A stretch of 35,004 bases of DNA from an uncultured Collinsella sp. (GCA_900547655.1 URHQ01000011.1:1-35004), one strand, 5' to 3'; counted from the stretch's first letter, positions 6,370 through 14,457 are shown. The notes: generated by a model from the sequence alone, not told the origin. A program made the numbers and translations.

Positions 6370-9111
6370 ATGGACAAGACCGCACAGGACAGCTTGGCAA
6401 AGAAACCCGTCGACATGAGGGACAGGATTCTCGAGCATCTCGAGGCCCTCACCTCTGCCGTCTCGCTCGACGACCTTGCCCGTCTGTCCACCTCCGACAT
6501 CGCCGAGACGCTCATCATCTCCAGGAGCCTGGCGAGCCAGTACCTCAACGACCTTGTTCGCGCCGGCTTTGTGGTTAAGGTGGCGGGCAGGCCTGTCCGT
6601 TATTTTCATCGCCGCGCGTTCCAGAAGCGTTTTCAGGTAAAGCTCTCTGCAAGCGAGTACGCCTCGCTCGCCGACCTCATCCAGGCGACGGGAATCGCCG
6701 ATCACCGCGACTTCGCGCGTGCCGTGGGCTTCGACTTGAGCCTCAGCTCCGTTGTCGAGCAGTGCAAGGCTGCGGTTCAGTACCCTCCGTTTGGCCTGCC
6801 CATCCTCTTGAGCGGCGGCGTGGGTGTCGGTAAGTCTTTCCTTTCTCGCCTTGTGTACGAGTACGGCAAGAACCAGGGCTTGCTGTCCCGCGACTCCTCC
6901 TATGTGCGCATCGACTGCGCCGGGGTCCCGGACGCCGCCTCGTTCAACGGGCTTCTTGACGAGTCGATCGCGAAATCGCGCGGGGGTGTGGTCTTTGTCA
7001 ACGGCATCGAGGCACTCTCTCCCTCTGCGATGGAACACTGCCTTGCGACGGCCCTCGGGCTCGATGCCTCCCAGGATGCGCCGCGCGCTCGCCTCGTTCT
7101 TTCGACGACGCTTTCCGCCGATGACCCGAAGGTTTCCTCGGCCTACAGCAAAATGCCCATCTGTGCCCGCGTCCCCTCACTCAAGGAGCGGACCCCCGAG
7201 GAGCGCGAGGATCTCATCTTGAGCTTCCTGCGCAGCGAGGGGTGCCGAATCGGTTCTGATGTGAAGATCAGCCGCGGCGCATACCGTTGCCTCGTGAACG
7301 CGGACTTTTCCGATAACATCGCCGGCTTGCGCGCCTGCGTGACGAACTGCTGCGCCAAAGCGTTCCTCAATCGCGAGGGCGACTACGTCGTCGTTCGCCC
7401 GTATCTTCTTCCCAGCGGGCTCCTCTCCTCCGCGCAGATCGATCAACAGCCCGACGATGGCGTTCTGATCGACGCGTCCCTGGATGCCGCCGAGAGCACA
7501 GGGCCGGTCGAGCAGGCGCTCGATGCCCTGTGCTCTCTCGATGAGCGATTCTGCGCCGGGGAGCTCTCTGTCTCCGAGCTTGTCTCGCAAGCTGTCTCCG
7601 CTGTGCGCGGCGTTGAGGATCACTTGATCTTCGGCCACGGCGTCGCCTCATCGAGGTCGCGCGCCTTCGAGCGCGTCGTGGGCGCGGTCCTTGCCGACGC
7701 AGGCTCTTCTTATGGCATCGAGCTTTCGAGGAAGGTCACTTTTCTACTGGCCCAGGAGATTTGCCTGCAGTTGTGGCCGGGCATCGGCCTGGCTAAGCGA
7801 AAGTCTGCCTGTGCGGAGCAAATTTCCCATCTCCTCGGTGCCGTGACCTCCGAATTGCCGTTTGCCTCGAGCGTCTCCGATCAGGTCGCCGCAGACATGG
7901 AAGGGGCGCTCGGAATCTCGCTCGATCACTTCACGAAGACGCTTCTGACGTTGTGCGTCGCATCGGAGTCTCGCGACGCGAAGGCCCTTCGGACGCTCTG
8001 CGTCATCTTGTCACACGGCTACTCGACGGCGACGAGCATCGCCGACGCGGCGAACCGTATGCTCGGCGTGCATGTGTACGAGGCGGTCGACATGCCCTAC
8101 GACCAGCAGCTGAAGGACATCGTCGGTCCGCTCCAGCGCCTCGTCGACCGCCATTCCTACTGCACCGGGGTCGTGTTTCTTGTTGACATGGGCTCTTTGG
8201 AGGAGGCCTATAAGGCCCTCGAGAACGTTACCGACTCCACCATCGGGGTGGTGAACAACGTCTCCACCGGGCTCGCGCTCGAGATCGGGTCCGGGCTGCT
8301 CGGCGGCAAGTCCATCGCCGAGGTTCTTGGCGATGCGACCGCCGTGTGCGTGACGCACTGCAAGGTAATCGAGCGCGTCAACCGTGAGGACGCCATCGTC
8401 TTCTGCTCCGAGTCCGGGGTCGACGCGGCCGAGAGGATACGTCAGCTCGTCTCGCAGAGCCTCCCGCGCACCATAGGCGCGCGCCTGCTCACGAGGCCCT
8501 TCAAGCAGCTTGCCGCGAACGGGTCGAACGACGCCGTTTTCTCCGAGCACCGCGTCTGCGCCGTCATCGGCACGGGAGACCCCAGGATTGCCTCCGTTCC
8601 CTTCGTCGCCCTCGAAGACATTATGTCGACGGCGTCCGCCTCGAAGGTCGATGCCGTGTTCGGCAGGTGGCTCGACGTCTCCGAGCTCGCTTCTTTCCAC
8701 GAGAAGCTGCTTTCGAATATGACGCTGCAGAACGTTATCCGCTCCATCACCATCCTCGACCCGGAGCGGCTGTTCCACGAGATCGAGAGCGCCGTGCACG
8801 AGCTTCAGCGCAGAACGGGCGAGAAGATCAGCAGCAACGCCATCATCGGGCTGTACGTTCACCTCTGTTGCCTCGTCGAGCGCCTCGTCACCCGCAACCC
8901 CATCGAGACCTACGTCGGCCAGGATCGCTTCGAGGAAGAGCACATCGACTTCATCGAGTCCTTCAGGCAGAGTTTCTCGAGCATCTCGACGCGCTATCGC
9001 GTGGAGGTTCCTGTAAGCGAGATCGCCTACGTCTTCGACTACATCAGCGTGAGCGCCGCCCCGGCGCGAGAGGAGCGTCTCGGCTCCTCGAGCCTCCTGT
9101 TCGACGAGTGA
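6370..9111 (+). CDS. LevR-like PTS-controlled transcriptional regulator with degenerate AAA+ domain
   Basis: This 913-residue protein has the LevR/ManR order: winged helix (about 12-75), AAA+ module (115-330), PRD1 (390-480), an EIIA-Man-like domain (540-650, His549 in SHGYSTATS), an EIIB-like segment (Cys679 in FCSESGVDAA) and PRD2 (780-900, His831 in LYVHLCC). Such regulators activate PTS operons according to phosphorylation by HPr and the cognate EIIB. The Walker A motif is intact (GGVGVGKS, Lys155). The Walker B position reads VVFVNGIEAL, with Asn211-Gly212 in place of the usual Asp-Glu. The segment that should carry GAFTGA, which contacts sigma-54, is missing: Lys155 and Asn211 are only 56 residues apart. 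It probably controls the PTS genes 122 bases downstream by a sigma-54-independent mechanism. AGG arginine codons are frequent, unlike in the ribosomal genes. Confidence 0.85.
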   Translation: MDKTAQDSLAKKPVDMRDRILEHLEALTSAVSLDDLARLSTSDIAETLIISRSLASQYLNDLVRAGFVVKVAGRPVRYFHRRAFQKRFQVKLSASEYASLADLIQATGIADHRDFARAVGFDLSLSSVVEQCKAAVQYPPFGLPILLSGGVGVGKSFLSRLVYEYGKNQGLLSRDSSYVRIDCAGVPDAASFNGLLDESIAKSRGGVVFVNGIEALSPSAMEHCLATALGLDASQDAPRARLVLSTTLSADDPKVSSAYSKMPICARVPSLKERTPEEREDLILSFLRSEGCRIGSDVKISRGAYRCLVNADFSDNIAGLRACVTNCCAKAFLNREGDYVVVRPYLLPSGLLSSAQIDQQPDDGVLIDASLDAAESTGPVEQALDALCSLDERFCAGELSVSELVSQAVSAVRGVEDHLIFGHGVASSRSRAFERVVGAVLADAGSSYGIELSRKVTFLLAQEICLQLWPGIGLAKRKSACAEQISHLLGAVTSELPFASSVSDQVAADMEGALGISLDHFTKTLLTLCVASESRDAKALRTLCVILSHGYSTATSIADAANRMLGVHVYEAVDMPYDQQLKDIVGPLQRLVDRHSYCTGVVFLVDMGSLEEAYKALENVTDSTIGVVNNVSTGLALEIGSGLLGGKSIAEVLGDATAVCVTHCKVIERVNREDAIVFCSESGVDAAERIRQLVSQSLPRTIGARLLTRPFKQLAANGSNDAVFSEHRVCAVIGTGDPRIASVPFVALEDIMSTASASKVDAVFGRWLDVSELASFHEKLLSNMTLQNVIRSITILDPERLFHEIESAVHELQRRTGEKISSNAIIGLYVHLCCLVERLVTRNPIETYVGQDRFEEEHIDFIESFRQSFSSISTRYRVEVPVSEIAYVFDYISVSAAPAREERLGSSSLLFDE

Positions 9112-9232
9112 CCCCCCGCGCCGTCACGATCTGACCGCGCGTCTTCAATAATCCGATAATCCCTCGCCCGGCGCGAATCCGGATAGCGCCAAGGCAGTGC
9201 TGAATGAAAAACTTGATTTGATAGGAGCAAAC

Positions 9233-9706
9233 ATGAGTGTTGTTATGGCACGAATCGACAATCGCCTGCTTCACGGCATCATCGTGACGCAGTGGGCCCC
9301 GGTGTCGGGCGCAACCCGAGTCATGGTCATCGACGACAAGGTCGCCGGCGACGAGGTCCTGAAGTCCACCATGAGGATGGCGCGCCCCGCGGGCATGGCC
9401 GTCTCGATCATCTCCGAGGAGACCGCGCTCAAGAACTTCGCGGCGGGCAAGTACGACCGCGAGAAGGTCTTTGTCATCGCCAAGGAACCCGAGACGATGC
9501 TTCACCTGGTCGAGTCGGGCATCGAGCTCCCGTCGCTGATCGTCGGCGGCTCTCTTGTCAAGGAGGGCGGCGTCCAGCTCACCCAGCGCGCCTATGCCTC
9601 CGCCGAGAACGTCCAAAGCTACAAGGCGCTCATCGCCCACGGCGTCAAGGTGACGGCACAGTTCGTGCCCGCCGACAAGCCCGTCTCCGTCGCCGACCTC
9701 ATCTAA
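9233..9706 (+). CDS. PTS mannose/fructose/sorbose family EIIB
   Basis: The 157-residue cytoplasmic protein matches the mannose-family EIIB fold. It has the N-terminal active-site block ARIDNRLLHGIIVTQW, in which His14 receives phosphate from EIIA, followed by ATRVMVIDDKVAGDEVLKST and a C-terminal VPADKPVSVADLI. An in-frame ATG at 9197 was rejected, because AGGAG at 9223-9227 sits at proper distance from 9233 and the family begins close to the RIDxRLxHG motif. EIIC follows after nine bases. EIIB proteins of this family usually also phosphorylate or interact with the LevR-type regulator, here the upstream gene. Confidence 0.95.
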   Translation: MSVVMARIDNRLLHGIIVTQWAPVSGATRVMVIDDKVAGDEVLKSTMRMARPAGMAVSIISEETALKNFAAGKYDREKVFVIAKEPETMLHLVESGIELPSLIVGGSLVKEGGVQLTQRAYASAENVQSYKALIAHGVKVTAQFVPADKPVSVADLI

Positions 9707-9715
9707 GGAGGGATC

Positions 9716-10501
9716 ATGGTCAACTTCACTATCCTGCAGGTCGTCCTTTTGACCCTGCTTGCCTTCATCAAGCACGTGGACTACTACGGCATCCCGATGA
9801 TCTTCGTCAACTATGCCGTCTTCTGGGGCCTTATCACCGGCGTGGTCATGGGCGACTGGCAGACCGGCCTCGTCATCGGCGGCACCATCCAGCTCATGCA
9901 GCTCGGCGTCGCGGGCTTCGGCGGCTCGTCGATTCCCGATTACGGCACGATGGCCATCATCGCCACCGCCTACGGCGTGACCCTGGGCTCCGACACGGGC
10001 CTCGCCATCGGCCTGCCGGTCGGCATGCTCGGCATCCAGCTCGACGTCGTCGTCAAGATCCTCAACGGCTTTGTCGTCGAGAAGTCCCAGAAGTTCTGCA
10101 ACGAGGGTAAGTTCAATCAGATGAACGCCATCCTGTGGGTCTGCCCCGCGCTCTTCGGCCTGTGCGCCGCCCTGCCCGTCTTTGTCTCCGTGACGCTCGG
10201 CCAGCCCGCCGTCAACTGGCTCCTCGAGGTCATGCCCCAGTGGTTCCTCTCCGGCCTCACCCTCGCCGGCAAGATGCTCCCGGCCATCGGTATCGCCATG
10301 CTGCTCCGCTACATGCCAACCGCCAAGTACTTCCAGTACCTGCTCGCCGGTTTCTTCCTCTCGGCCTTCCTGAACGTGCCCATCATCGGTGCCGCCATCG
10401 TCGGCGTTGCCCTCGCGATCGCGTTCTATCAGCGTGCCGAGAAGGACGCCGAGCTCACCGCCCACGCTTCCGCAGACGCCTTCATCGGAGAGGATGAGTA
10501 A
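9716..10501 (+). CDS. PTS mannose/fructose/sorbose family EIIC
   Basis: The 261-residue integral membrane protein matches mannose-family EIIC, a multi-helix subunit that forms the sugar channel with EIID. Hydrophobic segments are spread across the length, for example TILQVVLLTLLAFIKHVDYY, VVMGDWQTGLVIGGTIQLMQ with the family's GxxxQLxxLG-type stretch, and a C-terminal VPIIGAAIVGVALAIAFYQR. A TAAGGAGGG site precedes the ATG. The stop is two bases from the EIID start, so the two are coupled. Sugar specificity cannot be read from the sequence; the neighbouring GH172 and fructokinase-like genes suggest fructose-containing substrates. Confidence 0.95.
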   Translation: MVNFTILQVVLLTLLAFIKHVDYYGIPMIFVNYAVFWGLITGVVMGDWQTGLVIGGTIQLMQLGVAGFGGSSIPDYGTMAIIATAYGVTLGSDTGLAIGLPVGMLGIQLDVVVKILNGFVVEKSQKFCNEGKFNQMNAILWVCPALFGLCAALPVFVSVTLGQPAVNWLLEVMPQWFLSGLTLAGKMLPAIGIAMLLRYMPTAKYFQYLLAGFFLSAFLNVPIIGAAIVGVALAIAFYQRAEKDAELTAHASADAFIGEDE

Positions 10502-10503
10502 CC

Positions 10504-11334
10504 ATGGAAAACGAGAACATCACCGTCGCCGAGGGCAAGCCCTCCGGCTATAAGGTCACCAAGAAGGACCTGCGCAACGCGAACTGGCGCTGGCTCATGA
10601 GCGTGTGCACCTTCAACTACCAGACCCAGCAGGGCGCCTCGGTCGCCTACGCCCTCTCGCCGATCCTGAGGAAGATCTACACGAACGACGAGGACTATAA
10701 GCAAGCGCTCAACAACCACTTCCGCTACTACAACACCCAGCCTTGGCTCGCCGCCATCATCCTCGGCGCCTGCGTGGCCATGGAGGAGCGTGACGGCCTC
10801 GCGGCGGCGGACGCCGTCCAAGACCTGAAGATCGGCACCATGGGACCGCTCGCCGGCGTCGGCGACTCCCTGCTCATGACCATGATCCCGACCATCATGG
10901 GCTCCATCGCCGCCTACATGGCCATCGAGGGCAACCCCGTGGGAGCCGGCATCTGGTTCGCGCTCATCCTGGCCATCTTCTGGGTCCGCATGCACGCCCT
11001 CGAGTTCGGCTACAAGCAGGGTGTGAAGCTCGTCACCGACTTCAGCGAGAAGCTTCCCAACCTCACTGCCGCCGCCTCCGTGCTCGGCCTCACCGTGGTC
11101 GGCTGCCTCATCGCCTCGGTCATCGGCGTCACCTGCCCGATTAGCTTCAGCTTCGGCGACGTCTCGATGGAGATTCAGCCGCTGCTCGACAAGATCCTGC
11201 CTGCCATGATCCCCGCCGCCATCACGGGAAGCGCGTATTACCTTCTTACCAAGAAGAACGCGAGCATGACGGCCCTCATCCTCGTGGTGATCGTCCTCGC
11301 GATGGTCGCCTCCGCCGCCGGCATCCTCGCCTAG
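10504..11334 (+). CDS. PTS mannose/fructose/sorbose family EIID
   Basis: The 276-residue product is EIID, the partner membrane subunit found only in mannose-family systems. It shows NWRWLMSVCTFNYQTQQGAS near residue 26, the conserved FRYYNTQPWLAAIILGACVA region with AMEE after it, and DLKIGTMGPLAGVGDSLLMT around residue 110. Hydrophobic helices fill the C-terminal third. The GDS motif after GPLAG is a family marker. The next gene, EIIA, starts 26 bases downstream. Confidence 0.95.
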   Translation: MENENITVAEGKPSGYKVTKKDLRNANWRWLMSVCTFNYQTQQGASVAYALSPILRKIYTNDEDYKQALNNHFRYYNTQPWLAAIILGACVAMEERDGLAAADAVQDLKIGTMGPLAGVGDSLLMTMIPTIMGSIAAYMAIEGNPVGAGIWFALILAIFWVRMHALEFGYKQGVKLVTDFSEKLPNLTAAASVLGLTVVGCLIASVIGVTCPISFSFGDVSMEIQPLLDKILPAMIPAAITGSAYYLLTKKNASMTALILVVIVLAMVASAAGILA

Positions 11335-11360
11335 CTTCGACCCAAGAGATTGGTGAATCA

Positions 11361-11759
11361 ATGAGAAAGATAGTTGTGGCGAGCCATTCCCTTCTCGCCC
11401 AGGGCTTCAAGGACACCCTCGAGTTCCTTACGGGTAAGAGCGACGCCGTCACCGCCGTTTGCGCCTACGTGAACGACAACGGCGAGGGGCTCGACGCGGC
11501 GGTCGAGGCGGCGCTTTCGGGCACTGACGAGGTCGTCGTCCTTACCGACGCGCTCGGCGGCAGCGTGAACCAGCGCTTCTCCCGCTTCGCCTCCGACCGG
11601 ATCCACGTGATCGCGGGTGTCAACCTCCCGCTCGCCATGACGGTCGCGCTCGCGCGCCCCGACGAGAAACTCGACTTCGACGCCCTCGTCGACGAGGCGC
11701 GCCAGCAGATCGTCTACGTGAACGGTGCCAGTTCCGCCGAGTGCGAAGACGACGAATAG
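11361..11759 (+). CDS. PTS mannose/fructose family EIIA
   Basis: This 132-residue cytoplasmic protein is a stand-alone mannose-type EIIA. His9 in KIVVASHSLLAQG is the expected phosphorylation site for HPr-P. EVVVLTDALGGSVNQRF matches the family's second strand-loop segment, and GVNLPLAMTVALAR is the conserved NLPM-type block. The C-terminus is acidic (ECEDDE). Unlike EIIAB fusions, EIIA and EIIB are separate here and lie at opposite ends of the PTS block. AGAGGAGG at 11758-11765 leads into the GH172 gene. Confidence 0.95.
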   Translation: MRKIVVASHSLLAQGFKDTLEFLTGKSDAVTAVCAYVNDNGEGLDAAVEAALSGTDEVVVLTDALGGSVNQRFSRFASDRIHVIAGVNLPLAMTVALARPDEKLDFDALVDEARQQIVYVNGASSAECEDDE

Positions 11760-11771
11760 AGGAGGTCGACG

Positions 11772-12896
11772 ATGAGAGAGTTCCTTAAAGACGTGTGGAT
11801 GCACGGCGGTGAAGAAAGCCGCGCCATCACCCCCGAGAACATCACGGGCGAGAAGGGCCACGCCGCCATGTCGGCCAGCCACCTCGGCGTCGGCCGCAAG
11901 GGCTCGTGCTGCGTGCCCCTTGAGTCCGGCGAGACCATCACGCTCGCGGACATCGAGGGCCCCGGCATCATCCGCCACATCTGGATGACCGTCCCCGACA
12001 AGACCGCCGCCGGCAGCTTCGTCATGCGCGACCTCGTGCTGCGCTTCTACTGGGACGACGAGGAGACCCCCTCGGTCGAGTGCCCTGTCGGCGACTTCTT
12101 CTGCAACGGCTTCGGTGAGCGCGCCATCGTCAACTCGATGCCCATCTGCGTGAACCCGACGGGCGGCATGAACTGCTACTTCGAGATGCCCTTCAGGAAG
12201 CACGCCAAAGTCACGCTTACGAGCGAGCACCCCGGGTTCATTAAGTACATCTTCTACACGTTCAACTACGCGCTCACCGACGTGCCGGACGACGCCATGT
12301 ACTTCCACGCCCGTTTTAACCGCGAGCGCAGCACCCGCAGGGGCGTCGACTACACCGTGCTCGACGGCGTGCGCGGTAAGGGCTACTACGTCGGCACCTA
12401 CATGGCCCTGTGCGCCCTGGAGCGCTATTGGTGGGGCGAGGGCGAGATGAAGTTCTTCCTCGACGGCGACGAGGAGTTCCCCACGGTCACCTCGACGGGA
12501 GCCGAGGACTACTTTGGCGGTGCCTGGGCCTTCCTCGACAGGCCGCCCCACGCGCTGCCCGAGGCGCAGTGCTTCAACACACTGTTCGCTGGCTACCCGT
12601 ACCGCTCGACGCGCGACGCTACGCGCGACCGCTTCAGCGCGGGCAAGCCGAACCCGAACCCGATGCTCGCGACCAACGACGACGCGCTGCCCAGGCACGG
12701 CCTCTACAGGTGGCACCTTCCCGACCCGATCTCGTTCAAGGAGGACCTGCGCGTGACGTTCCAGGACCTCGGCAACGACGACATCAAGCTCTACGAGCGC
12801 GAGGACGACATCTCCACCGTCGCCTACTGGTACCAAAGCGAACCGCACGCCGTGCTCGCCCCGTTTGCCGCAAGGCAGGACCGCGTGCCCAGGTAG
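11772..12896 (+). CDS. DUF2961 / GH172-family glycoside hydrolase
   Basis: The 374-residue product matches DUF2961, now glycoside hydrolase family GH172. Known members are alpha-D-fructofuranosidases acting on difructose dianhydride or inulobiose, and D-arabinofuranosidases. Visible family blocks are GETITLADIEGPGIIRHIWM, LRFYWDDEETPSVECPVGDF, the GAEDYFGGAW motif with Glu245 as a probable catalytic residue, and YRWHLPDPISFKEDLRVTF. There is no signal peptide, so the enzyme should act in the cytoplasm after uptake. It is co-transcribed with the PTS and kinase genes, which suggests it cuts an imported oligosaccharide. Substrate preference (fructosyl or arabinosyl) cannot be told from sequence alone. 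Confidence 0.85.
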   Translation: MREFLKDVWMHGGEESRAITPENITGEKGHAAMSASHLGVGRKGSCCVPLESGETITLADIEGPGIIRHIWMTVPDKTAAGSFVMRDLVLRFYWDDEETPSVECPVGDFFCNGFGERAIVNSMPICVNPTGGMNCYFEMPFRKHAKVTLTSEHPGFIKYIFYTFNYALTDVPDDAMYFHARFNRERSTRRGVDYTVLDGVRGKGYYVGTYMALCALERYWWGEGEMKFFLDGDEEFPTVTSTGAEDYFGGAWAFLDRPPHALPEAQCFNTLFAGYPYRSTRDATRDRFSAGKPNPNPMLATNDDALPRHGLYRWHLPDPISFKEDLRVTFQDLGNDDIKLYEREDDISTVAYWYQSEPHAVLAPFAARQDRVPR

Positions 12897-12975
12897 GGTC
12901 GCCTCGAAACAAGCCAACGTTATGGGCGTCCGCGGTTGACCATGACTGCGGGCGTCCCTTTGTAAGGAGGATCGC

Positions 12976-13860
12976 ATGAGCGAAAAGCAAATGAGGCTCG
13001 GCGCCCTCGAGGCCGGCGGGACCAAGATGGTCTGTGCCGTGGTGTCCGGCGACGGCGAGGTCCTCGACCGTATGGAGACCCCGACGCTTGCGCCCGCCGA
13101 GACCGTCCCGCAGATGATCGAGTGGTTCGCCGCCCGCGATGTGGACGCGTTGGGCATCGGCGCCTTCGGCCCGACCTGTGTCGACCCCGCCGACGAGCGC
13201 TACGGCTCCATCCTCCAAACGCCCAAGCTCGCGTGGCGAGGCTATGGTCTTCGCGCCGCGTTTGCCGACGCCCTCGGGATTCCGGTGGCCTACGATACGG
13301 ACGTGAACGTTGCCTGCCTCGGCGAAGCGGTCTTCGGCTGCTGCAAGGGGCTCAAGGACGCCGTCTACGTGACCATCGGCACCGGCGTGGGCGCGGGCGT
13401 CATGTGCGCGGGCAGGCTCCTTCACGGCATGCTGCACCCCGAGGCCGGCCACATGCTGGTAAGGACCCGTCCCACCGAGGAAGGACGCTGCGTCTGCCCG
13501 AGCCACGCGAGCTGCCTCGAGGGCCTCGCCTCCGGCCCCGCCATCGCCGCGCGCTGGGGAAAGCCCGCGGCCGAGCTCGCGGACAACGATGAGGTGTGGA
13601 TGCTCGAGGGGGATTATCTGGGGCAGATGTGTGCGAACCTCGTGCTCATGTACTCGCCTCACCGCATCGTCCTCGGCGGCGGCGTGATGCACCAGGAGCA
13701 GCTCTACGGCATCGTCCGCAAGAAGACCCTCGAATATCTGGGTGGCTACATCCAGACCGCCGAGCTTAAGGACATGGAGAGCTACATCTGCGCCCCGGGC
13801 TGCGGCGGCGACCAAGGAATCCTCGGCGCGGCCGAGCTGGCAAGAAGGGCGCTCGCGTAA
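12976..13860 (+). CDS. ROK-family kinase, fructokinase-like
   Basis: The 294-residue protein has ROK-kinase features: an ATP-binding start GALEAGGTKMVCAVV, the catalytic Asp region YDTDVNVACLGEAVFG, TIGTGVGAGV, and a zinc site made of HPEAGHM plus CVCPSHASCLEGLASG. This zinc-site variant, with the GALEAGGTK start, is the one seen in bacterial fructokinases of the YdhR/ScrK type. It would phosphorylate free fructose (or a related hexose) released by the GH172 enzyme. AAGGAGG at 12964-12970 fixes the start. The 79-base gap from GH172 has two direct copies of GGGCGTCC but no clear terminator, so it is probably in the same transcript. Confidence 0.88.
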   Translation: MSEKQMRLGALEAGGTKMVCAVVSGDGEVLDRMETPTLAPAETVPQMIEWFAARDVDALGIGAFGPTCVDPADERYGSILQTPKLAWRGYGLRAAFADALGIPVAYDTDVNVACLGEAVFGCCKGLKDAVYVTIGTGVGAGVMCAGRLLHGMLHPEAGHMLVRTRPTEEGRCVCPSHASCLEGLASGPAIAARWGKPAAELADNDEVWMLEGDYLGQMCANLVLMYSPHRIVLGGGVMHQEQLYGIVRKKTLEYLGGYIQTAELKDMESYICAPGCGGDQGILGAAELARRALA

Positions 13861-13892
13861 CTTGCGCTCTCTCCGCCATACAACGCGTTAAG

Positions 13893-13942
13893 AAAAGACG
13901 AGCGCTTCTTGCCAATTGGGCGGCAAGAAGCGCTCGTCTTTT
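13893..13942. terminator. 21-bp perfect bidirectional terminator
   Basis: Bases 13893-13913 pair perfectly with 13922-13942 around an 8-base loop, with AAAA at the left edge and TTTT at the right. It terminates the ROK operon on the plus strand and could terminate the convergent DegV remnant on the minus strand. Confidence 0.95.
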
Positions 13943-13975
13943 GCATTTGTTTTTGGGCAGAACGCCCCGCCTCCG

Positions 13976-14193
13976 CTAGAGTCCCTGGACCGCTACACCC
14001 ACGAGGTTTGGACCGGTGTGGACAAGAAGCGCGGGGCTGATGTCGGAGCGGACGATCTCCACCGCGTTGGCCACGCGCTCGCGCAGGGCCTGATCCATGC
14101 GGTCGTAAAGGTCGGCGTAGGCCGAGGTGTAGCTCACGGCAAAGCGCACCTTGGGGTGCTTCTCGGCGATGGCGGCGACGAGCTTGACCTCGG
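13976..14193 (-). pseudogene. DegV-family fatty-acid-binding protein, C-terminal remnant
   Basis: About 72 codons match the C-terminal end of DegV proteins: KLVAAIAEKHPKVRFAVSYT, then NAVEIVRSDISPALLVHTGP and NLVGVAVQGL before the stop. HTGPxxxGV is the conserved end motif of the family, which binds fatty acids for FakA. Roughly the first 200 residues are missing. The break point coincides with the start of an IS200-type transposase on the same strand, so the gene appears cut by that element. An ATG at 14218 creates an apparent 80-residue frame, but its first residues derive from IS sequence. Confidence 0.7.
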
Positions 14194-14253
14194 TGCGATG
14201 CGGTACTTGCATAGCCATTTCGTGTGCGCGAGGCTGTCGGCTTTCTGGGCCAC
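14194..14253 (-). mobile_element. IS200-type tnpA start, truncated
   Basis: Reading from a GTG at 14253 on the minus strand gives VAQKADSLAHTKWLCKYRIA. This matches the highly conserved beginning of IS200/IS605 Y1 transposases (xxQKxxSLAHTKWxCKYHIV). Similarity stops after about 20 codons, where the DegV remnant begins, so the HUH and tyrosine catalytic residues are missing. Together with the hairpin at 14264-14308 it marks the left end of an IS200-like element whose body has been deleted. Confidence 0.8.
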
Positions 14254-14263
14254 AGCAATCACA

Positions 14264-14308
14264 TTCCCCCTAGCATGATGACCTGAACAATCCTCATGCT
14301 AGGGGGAA
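14264..14308. repeat. 15-bp inverted repeat, probable IS200 left-end hairpin
   Basis: TTCCCCCTAGCATGA at 14264-14278 is the exact reverse complement of 14294-14308, with a 15-base loop. It lies directly upstream of the truncated tnpA start. IS200 elements carry a strong stem-loop in this place, where it limits transposase expression. Confidence 0.75.
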
Positions 14309-14408
14309 GGTTTTTGTCGCGTAGCGGAAATTGGCCTCCACCCGCTGAGCGGGTGGCTTTCTATGCCGCGCGTGCCGTGCGGCACGGACTAAAGTCCATG
14401 AATAAAAA
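14309..14408. mobile_element. Possible IS200/IS605-type end with stacked hairpins
   Basis: This 100-base stretch holds three small hairpins in a row: CCACCCGC-TGA-GCGGGTGG near 14338-14356, CGTGCC-GTGC-GGCACG near 14370-14385, and GGACT-AA-AGTCC near 14386-14397. Such stacked stems are typical of IS200/IS605 ends and of the guide-like RNA made from TnpB elements, but no tnpB coding sequence is recognisable. It may be the end of the element above or a second relic. Confidence 0.35.
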
Positions 14409-14436
14409 CGAGGGAGGCCGTTTCCGACCTCCCTCG
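14409..14436 (-). terminator. Minus-strand terminator
   Basis: CGAGGGAGG at 14409-14417 pairs with CCTCCCTCG at 14428-14436. Read on the minus strand the stem is followed by TTTTTATT, so it is oriented to stop transcription coming from the right. No intact minus-strand gene precedes it now, so it may be a leftover of a lost gene. Confidence 0.6.
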
Positions 14437-14457
14437 CAAAGGGTCTCTGATTACTCC

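Noticed and set aside
9197..9232. Earlier ATG for the EIIB gene
   Set aside because: There is no ribosome binding site before it, and the extra residues are unlike the family start.
9112..9232. Sigma-54 promoter before the PTS operon, expected for a LevR target
   Set aside because: No GG-N10-GC pair of the -24/-12 type was found on reading the region.
14437..14457. Possible minus-strand gene end (NEWE followed by stop) in front of the terminator at 14409-14436
   Set aside because: Only four codons are recognisable before a repeat hairpin interrupts the sequence; too little to call a gene.
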